This document shows positions 38,240 through 49,054 of a stretch of 64,000 nt of DNA, piece after piece. Under the pieces are notes generated by a model, which saw only the letters and a program-made list of their open reading frames with translations, made no database searches and was not told the DNA's origin. A program made the position numbers and the translations under genes. This stretch comes from Rhizomys pruinosus (taxonomy: Eukaryota; Chordata; Mammalia; Rodentia; Spalacidae): NCBI GenBank assembly GCA_009823505.1, contig VZQC01005680.1, positions 1,997,662-2,061,661 on the forward strand. Reading direction: 5' to 3'. How positions within the stretch are numbered: the first letter of the stretch is position 1; each line of letters begins with the position of its first letter.

Positions 38240-38635
38240 TTTTTTTAATTTTTATTTATTTCTGTATGTGTATGAATGTACTGTCTGCATGCAAGTTTGT
38301 GCACCCATGTCATGCAATGCCACGGAGGTCAGAAGAGGGTGTCGGACTCCCCAGGAACTGGAGTTCTCCTGGAATTGGAGTTAAAGACGGTTCTCGGCCG
38401 CCATGTAGGTGCTGGGGATTGAACCCAGGTCCTCTGTAAGAGCGGTCGGCGCTCTTAACCGCTAGGCCATCTCTCCAGCCCTTTTTTTTTTTAGATGAGG
38501 TCTCCCTGCAGCCCCAACTGGCCTGGAACTCAATATGTAGACCAGGCTGGCCTTGAACTCACAGAGATCTGCCTGCCTTTGCCTCCTGAGTGCTGGGATT
38601 AAAGGTGTGTGCCACCATACCTGGCATACACTTTT
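38240..38635 (-). mobile_element. Young B3-variant then B1 SINE
   Basis: 38240-38482 is a reverse B3-variant (TGGAGTTCTCCTGGAATTGG, CGGTCGGCGCTCTTAACC). 38490-38635 is a reverse B1 (GTAGACCAGGCTGGCC, GGGATTAAAGGTGTGTGCC). Confidence 0.9.
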
Positions 38636-38639
38636 TTTG

Positions 38640-38958
38640 TTGTTGTTTTTTATATCTTGCTTCTTTTTAATTTTTTATTGTTACTAAACTTTTTCATACA
38701 TCATACATCATTTATCAGTCCAATCTAGACTCAGTTCCCTTTCCGTGCCCCCACCCGACCCATCCATTCCACCATACGTGTTCATGCATTCTGCAATATG
38801 TGTCTTGCATCTTTTTCTGAGTCTTTCCAAAGTTCTTTTTTTCTTTTTCAAAGCAGAGGATTATTGTTTTTTGGAGAACTTCACTGTTTCAGTCAGTTTT
38901 TTGTCCCAGTTCTTTTGTTGTTGTTGTTCCCTCCAACTTGTATTACATCAACGTATGG

Positions 38959-38999
<41 letters not shown>

Positions 39000-39475
39000 A
39001 CCTATGCTAAAATTATGTCATCTGAAAACAAACTGTATGTTATTTCCAAATCATATTTCAGGATTCACATTTCCCTCCTTCAATTTTATATTACTCTAAA
39101 ATATGCATACATGCCCTGTACCCATATACCAAAATTCCAAAGTCTGAAAATACATGGTAGGTTAATTCTAGAACCTGTTAAGGAATTCACATTATAAAAG
39201 CACAGCTGCTTTCAGATAATGAAGAATATAATAATATTGACATTGCTCAATTTGCCTTACAACTAGGTACTTGCTGCTAGATGAGGGATACCATTCCTCA
39301 TTTGTTTTTCTGGGACTGTGTTACTTCACTCAGCATGATATCTTCTAGCTCCATCCATTTACCTGCAAAGTTCATGATGTCATCTTTCTTTACCAATGCA
39401 TAGAACTCCATTGTGTAGATGTACCACATTTTCTCTATCCATTCGTTTGTTGAGGAGCACTTGAATAGGTTCATT
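38640..39475 (-). mobile_element. L1 3' end fragment
   Basis: 39290-39475 matches the ORF2 3' end of the L1 at 31.3 kb (TTTTTCTGGGACTGTG, CACTCAGCATGATATC, TGTGTAGATGTACCACA). 38640-39290 is an AT-rich 3' UTR not present in that copy, with a (TA)n at 38963-38996. The two L1s belong to different subfamilies by their 3' UTRs. Confidence 0.8.
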
Positions 39476-39499
39476 TTACACTTTTTAACTATAGTTTTA

Positions 39500-39665
39500 T
39501 CATTGTGTGTTGTGGGGCATGTACATGTGCCCCACATGTGGAAGTCAGGGGACAACCTTTGGGTGTCAGTCCTCTCCTTTCACCATATGGGTCCCAAAGA
39601 TTGAACTCAGGTCATCAAGCTTGGTAGCAAGTGCCCTTACATGCTGAGCCACCTCACCAGTTCAT
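39500..39665 (-). mobile_element. RSINE/B4-related SINE
   Basis: CACATGTGGAAGTCAGGGG, TGGGTGTCAGTCCTCTCC, GATTGAACTCAGGTCATCAA, TGAGCCACCTCACCAG. Confidence 0.8.
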
Positions 39666-39734
39666 ATTTAATACATCTAGATCTCAAGCCATACAGAATT
39701 CATGATACATAGTTTTAAAACTAGCTTTGTAGAT

Positions 39735-40035
39735 GGGCATGTACATACAACTGTCATCCCAGTGTTCAGGAACTGGAGAAAAGAGGACGGTGAGCCCAAG
39801 GCCAGCCTGGGCTACATAACAAAGACACTGTCTCAGAACATTGGCAACAGAGAGATGACCCAGTTGGCAAAGCACTTATGGTGGAGGCATGAGGACTTGA
39901 GCTCAGACCCCCAGAAGAGAGGTGAAAAGCTCAGTGTGGTGCTGTGCGCCTGCACCCAGCACTGGAGAGGTGGGGACAGGAGGATCCCTAGAGCTTGCTG
40001 CTCAGTCAGGCTTGCTAGAGAGATATCATGCAGAG
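39735..40035 (+). mobile_element. B1-like then B4 SINE
   Basis: 39735-39845: GGCCAGCCTGGGCTACATA, CACTGTCTCAGAAC. 39850-40035: GAGAGATGACCCAGTTGGC, CACCCAGCACTGGAGAGG, ACAGGAGGATCCCTAGAGC. Confidence 0.7.
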
Positions 40036-40042
40036 AATGACT

Positions 40043-40395
40043 GGTAAAGGGATCCTGGATCAGAGAGAAGGATAAAAATGACAGAGCCGGGCGTGGTGGC
40101 GCACGCCTTTAATCCTAGCACTTGGGAGGCAGAGGCAGGTGGATCTTTGTGAGTTCAATGCCAGCCTGGTCTACAGAGCGAGTTCCAGNGACAGAAAAGA
40201 CTTTTTTAGACTATATATTACATGAAATTGTTAGGTTTCTTAAGAGAGACGATGATGCAACATGAGAGAAATATTCTCGGGAAACTGAAGAGAAGGTATT
40301 CCGGGTGAAATGCTGAGCTCTCCGCAACTTATCAAGAAGGGAAAAGGTGTTTATGTGCATCTGTGTACAGGTCTAACATGTATACATAAAGAGAA
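40043..40395 (+). mobile_element. Ancient L1M 3'-UTR piece, copy A, with B1
   Basis: GGGATCCTGGATCAGAGAG, TTGTTAGGTTTCTTAAGAG, GAGAAATATTCTCGGGAAAC and GCAACTTATCAAGAAGGG match the L1M 3' UTR order and copy B at 40.9 kb. A B1 (40084-40195: CCGGGCGTGGTGGCGCACGC) interrupts it and carries an ambiguous base at 40190. Confidence 0.65.
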
Positions 40396-40635
40396 GGAGC
40401 AGTTTCTTCTGCTGCTATTCAAGTATGAGGGCCAGAGTTCTGACCCCCAGGCCCCATGTAAAAACTAGGTGGGCAATCCTATCGCTCAGGCAGCAGACAC
40501 GTGGGATCTCAGAGCAAGCAGGCTGGCTGGAACTATCCCAAATGCAAGCTCTGGGTTCAGCAACAGACTCTGCCTCAATCCACAAGATGGGGAACAAGTA
40601 AGGAAGACAGCCAATGTCTACCTCTGGCCTGCTGT

Positions 40636-40692
<57 letters not shown>
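40396..40692 (+). mobile_element. B4 SINE with (CA)n tail
   Basis: CCCATGTAAAAACTAGGTGG, GACTCTGCCTCAATCCAC, AAGACAGCCAATGTCTACC then (CA)n at 40637-40690. Confidence 0.75.
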
Positions 40693-40859
40693 TGACCAGA
40701 ACACACACATGCATCACAAAACAAAGAAGAAAAAGCCATTTAAAACAACTGAGAAGTACGGAGGCTCAGTGTCTTGCATTCTACAAGACAGATGGGCTCC
40801 TCAGACACTTTGAAGAATCTAGGCATTTCAAAAGGAGTCAACTCCATGAAAAATTAATG

Positions 40860-41225
40860 GGCAAAGTAAATAAAAGAGACTGAAGAGACACCATAACTAC
40901 ACACAGAGTGCAGCTGTTAATGGGATCCCGGTTGGGGGGGGGGGGATAAAACTGACAGAACAGGCATTTTTAGGACACTTGGAGATATTTGGACCATATA
41001 ATAGATTAAATTATGAGATTGTTAGTTTTCCTAAGAGAGGGGGCATTGGTCAGGTGTTATATGAGAGAAATATTCTTTGGAAATGGAAGAGAAAGTAGTT
41101 AGGAATGAAATGCTATATGCAACTTACTGCAAGTGGTTTTGAAAAAAATATGCCTATGTGTATGTATACAGGTGTATGCATATCTATACATATATATGTA
41201 TATAAAGTGGGGTGACACTAATGTG
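40860..41225 (+). mobile_element. Ancient L1M 3'-UTR piece, copy B
   Basis: GACTGAAGAGACACCATAAC, TAATGGGATCCCGG, TTTTTAGGACACTTGGAG, GAGAAATATTCTTTGGAAAT, GCAACTTACTGCAAGTGG follow L1M 3' UTR order. A poly-G run lies at 40934-40946. Confidence 0.65.
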
Positions 41226-41568
41226 AGATAAACTAGATTAAGTATATGTCTTATTCTTTTAATGGAAGTCTAAGAATTTTCAAAACACAATTACAAAACT
41301 ATTCCTACAAATATTACATTTTAGGGAAGTAAAATGTTAACTCTTGAAAATTACATGATAAATTATTACTGAATCATTGAAAGACATTTTTAGCATTGAG
41401 CAACAGGGATCAGAAAAGGTCTGTCTGAGAAGGTCAGAGCTGGTTCAAATTCAGAGTGACAAGAAGGAAACAGTCTTGGGAGACCAGAGAAAACAACCCC
41501 AGGGCAGAGGGACCAGCAAAGATCTTGAAGAGGAAATGAACTCGATGATCCAAGAAGCTCAAAGCAAG
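41226..41568. other. AT-rich, unassigned; possibly L1M continuation
   Basis: Follows copy B directly, with CACTAATGTGAGATAAACTA. An open stretch at 41377-41589 has no recognisable domain and is not taken as a gene. Confidence 0.35.
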
Positions 41569-41775
41569 GCTGGGGTGGCTCAGTGGTAGAACACTTGCCT
41601 AGTATTTCCCAGTGAAGGGTGAGGGACGTAGGTCAGTAGTAGGACTCTTGCCAAGACTCGCCCAGTGAGGGGCAGGGATTGTGGCTCAGTGGTAGAGCAC
41701 TTGCCTAGAACCCCCAGTGAAGGGTTGGCATGGCTCAATAATAATGCGATAACCCAGAATCCCTCAGTTAACAGG
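41569..41775 (+). mobile_element. ID-like tetramer
   Basis: Four head-to-tail monomers of about 52 bp. Each has a GGCTCAGTGGTAGA-like A box and CTTGCCTAG arm and is joined to the next by CCCAGTGAAGGG or CCCAGTGAGGGG. Monomers 1 and 3 are best preserved. Confidence 0.8.
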
Positions 41776-41789
41776 AACTGGGGTCACAA

Positions 41790-42010
41790 ACTGAAAAAAA
41801 GGAGAAAGTGAGCTGAGTACCAGCATTCACCTCTCTCTGCCTCCTGACTATAGATGAAATGTGACCAGCTGCCTCACACTGCCGTTTCCATATTTTCCTC
41901 ACCATGATGGACTGCACCCTTGAACTGTGAGCCAAAATAAACTCTTCCTTCCTTAAGTTGCTTTTGTCAGGTATTTTATCACTATCACGACAATGAGAAA
42001 ATTAACTAAT
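41790..42010 (+). mobile_element. MaLR LTR 3' half
   Basis: CAGCATTCACCTCTCTCTGC, CACCATGATGGACTGCACCC, AATAAACTCTTCCTTCC, TTGCTTTTGTCAGGTATTTT. Here TTCCTTCC occurs only twice, unlike the expanded relative at 16806-17550. Confidence 0.8.
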
Positions 42011-42277
42011 ATACACATTGAAATTCTTCACATATTAAATGTTTTACTGAGTGCCTAGGCCCTGATGGGTACCACGCCAGCTGTTAGCTTTCTGTGTTAG
42101 GTGTAAAGTTGAGCCATTAAGAAATGCTCTCAACAGCATCTATAACATTCCCAGCCTCCTTCCCCTGCCCCAGTCTTCAATCATAAAGTCATCTGGCAAA
42201 TATTTGTTGAAAATTTATTATGTAACTGACTTTATGAAATATATACATTCAGCTTCTGGTATAAGAATGAGAAAAAA

Positions 42278-42535
42278 GAGCTGGAGAAATGGCTCAGTGG
42301 TAGCTGCTCTAGCAGAGGACTGAGGTTTGGTTCTTAGCACCCACGTGGTAGCTAACAACTGTCTGTGACTCCAGTATCAGGGGATCCAGAACCCTCTTCT
42401 GGATTCTGTGGGCACTTCACACATGTGGTGCACTTCTGGATTCTGTGGACACTGCACACATGTGGTGCACTTACATCCATGCAGGAAATGACATTCATCC
42501 CATAAAATAAAAGTAAATAAATACTTTTTAAATGG
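42278..42535 (+). mobile_element. B3-type SINE with internal duplication
   Basis: GCTGGAGAAATGGCTCAG head. A segment CTTCTGGATTCTGTGGGCAC ... GTGGTGCA is repeated once in tandem (about 42392-42470). Confidence 0.85.
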
Positions 42536-42551
42536 GAAAAAGAGGGATCTG

Positions 42552-43090
42552 CGTTGGTTGATTTTTGTCAACTTCACAGAAACTAGAGTGGCCTCGGTTG
42601 GTGAATTTCCTCTACCAGCTTGCCTGTGGACACTTCATGGGACGTTTTCTTGATTGCTAGTTAATGTAGGAAGGCCCAGCCCACTTTGGATGGTGCTACC
42701 ATGGACTGTGTAAGAAAGGTAGCTGAATGCCAGGTGTAGTAGCACACACCTTTGATCTTAGTACTTGGGAGGAAGAGACAGGTGGATCTCTGTGAGATCA
42801 AGCCCAGCCTGGTCTCTATAGCAAGTTCCAGGCTAGCTTTAGGTACAGGGAGACCCTATCTCAAAAAGACCAGAAAACAAAAAAGAAAAGCACCTGAGCA
42901 AGCCAGAGGAAGGAGCCCAGTGAGCAGGGCTCCTCCATGGCCTCTGCTTCAGTTGCTGTGTCCAGGTTCCTGCCTCAGGCTCGTTGACTTCCCCCAGAGA
43001 TGGGCCATGGACTATAAGCCAAATAAACCTCGCCCTACCAAGTTGGTTTTGGTCAGTCTTTAACTGAAGCATCAGAAAGCAAACTAGAAC
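42552..43090 (+). mobile_element. MT-like LTR holding a B1
   Basis: Left part: AGAGTGGCCTCGGTTGGTG, TGTAGGAAGGCCCAGCCC, GACTGTGTAAGAAAGG. Right part after the B1: TCAGTTGCTGTGTCCAGG, CAAATAAACC, TTTGGTCAGTC. The B1 (42733-42875) is flanked by AAGAAAG-TAGCTGA and AAGAAAAGCACCTGA, a diverged target duplication. Confidence 0.8.
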
Positions 43091-43114
43091 AGGATAGAAG
43101 AAAATCAGACAGAC

Positions 43115-43440
43115 AGTTGAGGGCAGGGAGATGACTCATAGGACAGCGCTGTGGTGTAAGCACAAGGTCTCAAGGTCAGAGACCCAACACCAACGTAAAG
43201 GCGAGGCCCGGTGGCAGACATGTGTCTGCAACCCCAGGACAGAGGTGGGCCCAGATAGATAAATCCCTAAAGCTTGTTATCCAGGCCACCTAAACAAGCA
43301 GTGAGCTCCAAGTTCAGTGAGAAACTCCCCCTCATAAGAGGGAGAGTGATGGAGGAAGATACCCAATGTTGCCTTCTAACCTCTACATGCAAGTGTACAC
43401 ACACCCACATGAACACATACATACAATATTTACAGAAGAA
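43115..43440 (+). mobile_element. B4 SINE
   Basis: GGCAGGGAGATGACTCATAG, GGCCCGGTGGCAGACATG, GAGAAACTCCCCCTCATAA, GGAAGATACCCAATGTTGCC, then CA-rich tail. Confidence 0.75.
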
Positions 43441-43689
43441 ATAAACTCTGCAAAGGACTGGACTCCAGCTATAACTACCACATAAGGTTTTTATATGAGA
43501 AAACAATAAACTGAATTAAATCTGCAAAAAATGGGGGGAGGGGATTGGTATACAGTACCACAACTGGTCACACACAGATACTGTCTGTGAATTGCCCAAG
43601 CCTAAGTAGCACATCTATAATGCAACATCTAAGGCTCATGTAAAATAGAACAAAGGATCAAGAGGACACTAACGAATCTCTTAATGCTC

Positions 43690-44605
43690 ATTAAGGAAGA
43701 TCCTTCGTGCAACAGAGGGCCAGGAACTCAAAAGGCCACAAATGGCCAAACCCTGGAGAGTAGGAGTCTGCAGAGTGTGCAGGTCAGGTCTCTTATATTA
43801 AGCGTCACTCACTCAGGGCTCAGAGACCATTGTGGAAGAGGGGGTGGAAGGACTGTAAGAGACAGGGAGGTGGTGCATGAACGTATAAGCTCCCGGGACC
43901 CTGCTCATATGAACCTACAGCAATGGTGTCAGCATGCACAAAACCCATGCAAACCCAACCAGATAAAAACCCAGCATAGAACTGGAGAAATGGGCAGCAG
44001 AACCCCAATCTTAGCTGAAGAAATATTGGCAGCCAATTACCATTGGGTGAGGAAGAGCTGGTCTTCTGAATGTGAGGGACTCTGGATAGGCTGACTAGAC
44101 CTCAGTGAGTGAGCTTGCACTGAGGAACATCTGAGAACACTAATTTGGCACTAGAGGCCTTAACACAAATAAAAGAATATAGGAATTCCAGGGGGGGGGG
44201 TGCTGTGGCAGTGTGCCAGTGGAGAAGGAGGTATAAAAGTGATTAAGATTGATTGAGGTGTTATGTATGAAATACACAGAAATTCAATAAAATTAAAAAA
44301 TAATATCATAGAACTGGGGAAATGGGCAGCAAGCTCCAACCTTAGTTGAAGAACTATTGGGAGCTGATTACTGATGAGTGAGGGAGAGTTGATCTTTAAG
44401 GGAGTGACTCTAGATACTTGTACTGAGGGATTTCTGGGTACACAAACTTGACTCTATAGGCCTTAACATATATGAAAGAATGTGTTAATCTGGTGGGGGG
44501 GCATGGAGGGCAGATGGGGGAGAGGGGGTATAAAGATGACTGTAATGCTTTCTAGGAAATGCACAAAATAGAATAAAATATATATCAAAAATTAAAATAA
44601 AAGGG
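43690..44605 (+). mobile_element. Two tandem Lx-like L1 3' ends
   Basis: Copy A (43690-44305) and copy B (44308-44605) share TAGAACTGGAGAAATGGGCAG versus TAGAACTGGGGAAATGGGCAG, a CTTAG(C/T)TGAAGAA block, GAGGCCTTAACA versus TAGGCCTTAACA, a poly-G run, GGTATAAA and an A-rich AATAAAATTAAAA end. I associate this with rodent L1 (Lx) 3' UTRs. Copy A has about 300 bp of extra 5' sequence. Confidence 0.6.
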
Positions 44606-44611
44606 GGGGTG

Positions 44612-44830
44612 CTGGTGAGATGGATTAGCAGTTAGGAGCACTGGGTTCTCTTTGCAGAAGATCCAGGTTTGGTTCCCAGCACCCACATGGCATCTAACAA
44701 CCATATGTAACTCTGATTCCAAAGTATCCAGCCCATTCTACAGGCCTCCATGGGCATTGTAAGATAACATGTGTACCCTACATACATGCAGACAAAACAC
44801 TCATATATATACAATACATAAAATTTTAAA
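44612..44830 (+). mobile_element. B3-type SINE
   Basis: GGTGCTGGTGAGATGGATTAG, GGTTCCCAGCACCCACATGG, TGTAACTCTGATTCC, A-rich tail. Confidence 0.8.
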
Positions 44831-45250
44831 AAGAAATAGACTCTGAAGTAGATACAAAGTTGATATTAGAAAATGTGGCAAATAAAATTTGGTAAATAGT
44901 TAGAATATCATTTAAAGCATTTGGATAGTGTCAAGGTAGATTCTAGGAAGATTAGAGTTAAATGTAAAGAAAGGAAACCACAGGGGGGAATTTTAAGATC
45001 AATTTCTCCTTTTAGGTGGCAAGAGACCTTTCCAAGTAGAAAAGTAAAGGAAGAAAGCACCAAAACATCAATATCTCTAACCTCGCTATTCTAAAACATG
45101 TAACCGCAAAGAAACATACTATAAACAATGCTGACAGAGGTGGTCTAGGACAGCCGGAGGCTGTGGACTCTCAGTGGAAGGGTGCTCTCTCCTAGGGACT
45201 CAGGGAAGCAGAAGATGGAGGGGTCCAAGTACTTGATGAATATTTGTGTG
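44831..45250. other. Unique sequence, no feature seen
   Basis: AT-rich; no repeat family recognised. Confidence 0.5.
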
Positions 45251-45251
45251 G

Positions 45252-45810
45252 GGGCTGGGGAGATGGATCTAAAAGTCTACAGTGGCTGTCTACACATCTA
45301 TAACTCCAGGCCTATAGGGGGCAGAGACAGGAGAGTGTCCTGGCCCTTGCTGGCTACCAGCTCAATTCCAGGTTCAGTGAGAGACCCTGTCTCAAAGGAA
45401 GAAAGCTGCTCTAGTTTCCTTTCTGTTGCGGTGAAAGAACAGCAGGAACCGTGAAGGAGGGAGCCTGCCGGCTCTTAGGCTGCCTCACACTCCGCTAGCT
45501 TTCTTATACAGCGCAGGACCACCTTCCCAGGAAATAGTGCTGCCCACAGTGGGCCTGGCCCCCTGCGTCAGTTAACAATCGAGACAGTCCCTCACAGACA
45601 TGCCCTCAGGACAATCTGATCTAGGAAATGTCTCTGTTGACATTCTCTTCCCAGATAATTCTAAGTTGTGTCAAATTGACAGTTAGCGTTCACTTGGACA
45701 AGACAGACACTGAGGGAGTGGGAGACCCTGTGTCCTCTGGCCTCCAAGCATGCATCAGTTCAATGCACCACACACACATAAACAGGCATGTGATGAACAT
45801 CCCTATGGAT
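45252..45810 (+). mobile_element. B4 SINE split by an LTR
   Basis: 45252-45407 (GGGGCTGGGGAGATGGATC, GAGAGACCCTGTCTCAAAG) resumes at about 45696-45810 (CCTCTGGCCTCCAAGC, CA-rich). The LTR lies between. Confidence 0.65.
45408..45695 (-). mobile_element. MaLR LTR, MT-like, internally deleted
   Basis: CTAGTTTCCTTTCTGTTGCG, then a jump to GAACCGTGAAGGAGGGAG, CTTATACAGCGCAGGACC, TAAGTTGTGTCAAATTGAC. About 90 bp of the usual LTR after the left end is missing. Confidence 0.75.
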
Positions 45811-46365
45811 TTGACACGTTAGACACACGCAGAAGCCAAGGGGACCCTTGACCCAAAACCAGACTAGATGTGGGATGTCTATTTGAGGACGGGAGCCAGA
45901 GTGACCTGTCCAGGGCTATCTCCTGTTTCAGCTGGAATTAAGATCCACGGTAAGGACTCTGGTGGACATCTCACTCCAGTGGCGGTGTGGGGAAGCCTCG
46001 GAGTATCAAAATGGGTGCTAAGCCTCCCGCCCCTCCTTCACTAGTTCTCCCATTCATCTCCCCTCCTGTCATCCTGATGATGGAGCAGCTGTCTCTCTAG
46101 ACAGAAGATGACAAAAAAGGCTGTGTTTGGCTCAAGATGAATTCTGGGCCCCCAGAAGTGTGTGGGTTGCAATGTAATTATTCTATGGGAGAGTGTGTGT
46201 GCCAGAAAATTACAGCCTTGAGTCCTCTCATTAGCTGGGCTAGAACAACAGCCTGCTGACTCAACTGATGATGCTGTCAGAGGCTTTACCTGTGATTTTT
46301 CCAAGCAGCAGGTGGCAAAGCAAGGGCTGTCTGATGGGCCCTTTCGCTGAGACACTTAGAGAATA
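45811..46365. other. Unique sequence, no feature seen
   Basis: No repeat family or exon recognised; slightly purine-rich. Confidence 0.5.
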
Positions 46366-46369
46366 AAGG

Positions 46370-46860
46370 TGGAGCTGGTGAGATAGCTGAGCCCATAAAA
46401 CCCCTGCCTTGTAAGCATGGACTGAGATAGACCTCGGAATCCACATGTGGGCTGGTGAAGGCCCAGTGGTTAGGAGTGCATGTAGCTTGTGCAGAGAACC
46501 AGAGTTTGGTTCCAGCACTCGTGTCCAGCAACTCACAACCACCTGTAACCTCAGCTCCAGGGGATCATCCTACTTTGGCTTCGCATGTTAAGCAAATCTT
46601 GCATGAGTATGTTGGGTGCACATATCTATGTGTAAATATATGTGTGGATGCATGTGTGGATGCATGTATATGTGTATGTATTCATTTGTATATGTGTGTT
46701 TGTGTGAATATGCATGTGTGTGCATGTATGCACATGTGTATGCATATGTGTTTGTGTCTACATTTGTGTATGTGCAAATTTGTATATATGTATATGTATG
46801 TGTACTTATGTGTCTATGTGTATGAATATGTTTGTCTGTGTATGTGTACATATGTATCTG
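46370..46860 (+). mobile_element. SINE pair with long TG/TA tail array
   Basis: 46370-46445 is a B4/RSINE-like head. 46447-46610 is a B3-like body (GTGGGCTGGTGAAGGCCC, CCTCAGCTCCAGGGG). 46620-46860 is a degenerate TGTGTATG-type array. Confidence 0.65.
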
Positions 46861-46861
46861 T

Positions 46862-47422
46862 ATGAGTGCACACAGTTGTGGAGGCCAAATGATGTCAAGT
46901 GTCTGGTTGTATCACCTCTGCCTTGTTCTTTGAGAAAGGATCTTTCCTTGTATTAGTTGATAAACACCATGACCAAAAGCGACTTTTGCAGTAAAGAGTT
47001 CACTTGGCTTCTGGTGCGAGGAAGAGTCATAAAGGCCAGGAGCCATGGATGGCATCAGGCAGCTGGAGTCAGAGGCTGAGAGAGCACAGAGAGAACTGGA
47101 AGTGGGGCAAGGCTATGAGTGCTCAAAGTCTGCCCCAGCGATGTACTTCCAGCAAGGCTGCACCTCCTGAAAGTTCCAGAACCTTCCCAAACAGTGCCAT
47201 TAACTGGGGGGCATTTCTCATTCCAACCATCACACTCACTGAACCTGGAGCTAGGCTGGAAGTGAGCGAGCCCCCGAAATCATCTTGCTTCTGCCCCCCC
47301 CCAGGCTTGTCATTATAATCACAGGAGTGGACACAGACTTTTTTACATGAGTGCCGAGGATCCAAAGGCAGGTGGCCATCACATGCAGTAAGCACCCTCA
47401 CTCATTGACCCATCTCCCCAGC
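46862..47422 (-). mobile_element. B4 SINE split by an LTR
   Basis: 46862-46948 (GTGGAGGCCAAATGATGTC, TTTGAGAAAGGATCTTTCC) resumes at 47237-47422 (CTCACTGAACCTGGAGCTAG, ATTATAATCACAGGAGTGG, CCCATCTCCCCAGCC). Confidence 0.75.
46949..47236 (-). mobile_element. Solo MaLR LTR
   Basis: TATTAGTTGATAAACACCATG, GAGCCATGGATGGCATCAGG, CACCTCCTGAAAGTTCC, GGGGGCATTTCTCATTCC, ending CATCACA. Its right half is of the same type as the LTR at 20338-21010; the left end has a small deletion. Confidence 0.7.
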
Positions 47423-47439
47423 CTCATGTTAAACAAAAT

Positions 47440-47850
47440 TTTTATATATTTATTTGATTTATATGTATGTGTGTGTGTGTGTGTGCACATGAGTGCAGGT
47501 GCCCATAGAGGCCAGGAGGGTGTCAGATGCTCTGTACCTGGAGTTATAGGTGGTTTTCAGCCACTCAGTCTGGGAGCTTTCTTTTTTTTATTTTTTTATT
47601 AATTTTATTTATTTCTGTATGTTTATGAATGTACTGTCTGCATGCAAGTTTGTGCACCTGTGTCATGCTATGCCACGGAGGTCAGAAGAGGGTGTCAGAT
47701 TCCCCTGGAACTTGAGTTCTCCTGGAATTGGAGTTTCAGACGGTTCTCGGCCGCCATGTGGGTGCTGGGGATCGAACCCGGGTCCTTTGCAAGAGCGGTT
47801 GGCGCTCTTAACCGCTAGCCCATCTCTCCAGCCCCAGTGTGGGAGCTTTC
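47440..47850 (-). mobile_element. Old B3 SINE interrupted by a young B3-variant
   Basis: 47440-47581 is a degraded reverse B3 (GGCCAGGAGGGTGTCAGATG, GGAGTTATAGGTGGTTTTCA). 47582-47835 is a young reverse B3-variant (TGGAGTTTCAGACGGTTCTC, CCGCCATGTGGGTGCTGGGG). AGTCTGGGAGCTTTC (47567-47581) and AGTGTGGGAGCTTTC (47836-47850) form the target duplication. Confidence 0.92.
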
Positions 47851-49050
47851 AGTGTGATCATATGATGTGACATCACAGCGATGCTTGAACAAAAATAGGA
47901 GATTCTTAGCATCCATTTTAGCTAAGACCCAAACTGTCCTAGGCACCTGTTTCTTCATATTGCTCTTAAATAGCTAGCTAGCTCTTCCTTTCAGTAAAAC
48001 AATGTATCAGGCGTTAAATGGGGAAGTAAAAGTAGATTATCTTATTAGAGGATTTTGTTCCTTCTGAACTAGAATATCACAAACACAACCATAAACAGAG
48101 GTTATCAGTTTAATTCCATCTCTTTATTACAGCACAAACGGGATAACCTTTGTAGCTTACAACAAATATCTGTTGTTTGTGGCAGTTGTTTGATTAATAT
48201 GCAAAACACACACACAGGATCATACATTGTTTTTAGGTTAGGTCAAGGGCAAGGAAAAGTCATGAAGCATTAAGACTTTAGGTCAAGGGCAAGGAAGAGT
48301 CATGACGCATTAAGACTTTACTCTCAGGACAAAAGAGGAGGCCAAGGCTCAGTGAGTTTCTTCGCATTATAAACAGCTAAGATAAGATTAACTTTTTGGT
48401 TGTAAAGTGTAGCAAAAGTTATCTGTCTGGACATGCCCACAATGTAAAAGTCATTTCTACTGGTGCTGAAAACCAAACTCCAGACCTCTGCAAAAGTGGC
48501 GATCACTCATGATGGATGAGACATCTTGCCAGGCCCTTGTTAAGCAAATCTTGAAAGAAGCCTTGGAGAAAACCCTGGCAGGTGGGTGCAATGGCATGGC
48601 AAGGTTCGTGGAGTTCTGGTGGCAGGAGACACTATTCATTTTCAGCCCTTGGCAGGCCCAAGGTCACCTAGGGAGATGATGAAAAATACAGATTGCCCAC
48701 AGCAATGCGCTGACTCTGAGCCTATGGCAAGGGACCTAGGAAGCTATATTTTTAATAAGTTCCCCAGACAGTTCCAATCCACACAAGCTTGAAGACCATT
48801 AGGCTCAACTCTTAAGGAGCTCCATCTTACTTAGCTCCTTCAGCAGAGGTGATTTTCCTAAATAGACCCTGCAATCCAAGAAATGGCTGTGCAATGCTCC
48901 CACATTGCTGAAGACCCAGCGACAAATCCCTGCTTGAGAAGATCGTATAAAAAGAAAAATACATTAGACACAGCAGGTCTGAAATTCTGCTTTCACTTGA
49001 AGCTGGAGGAATAGGAACCATGTATGAGTATTCATAATAGATCCTGTTTC
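47851..49050. other. Unique sequence with a 40-bp duplication
   Basis: This is the longest apparently SINE-free stretch of the right half (1.2 kb). It holds a 40-bp tandem duplication (48241-48320: GGTCAAGGGCAAGGAA units) and no recognised exon. Confidence 0.5.
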
Positions 49051-49054
49051 TGGG

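Noticed and set aside
41377..41589. Small charged open frame that could be a short gene
   Set aside because: No domain, no splice or promoter context; it runs into the ID-like oligomer.
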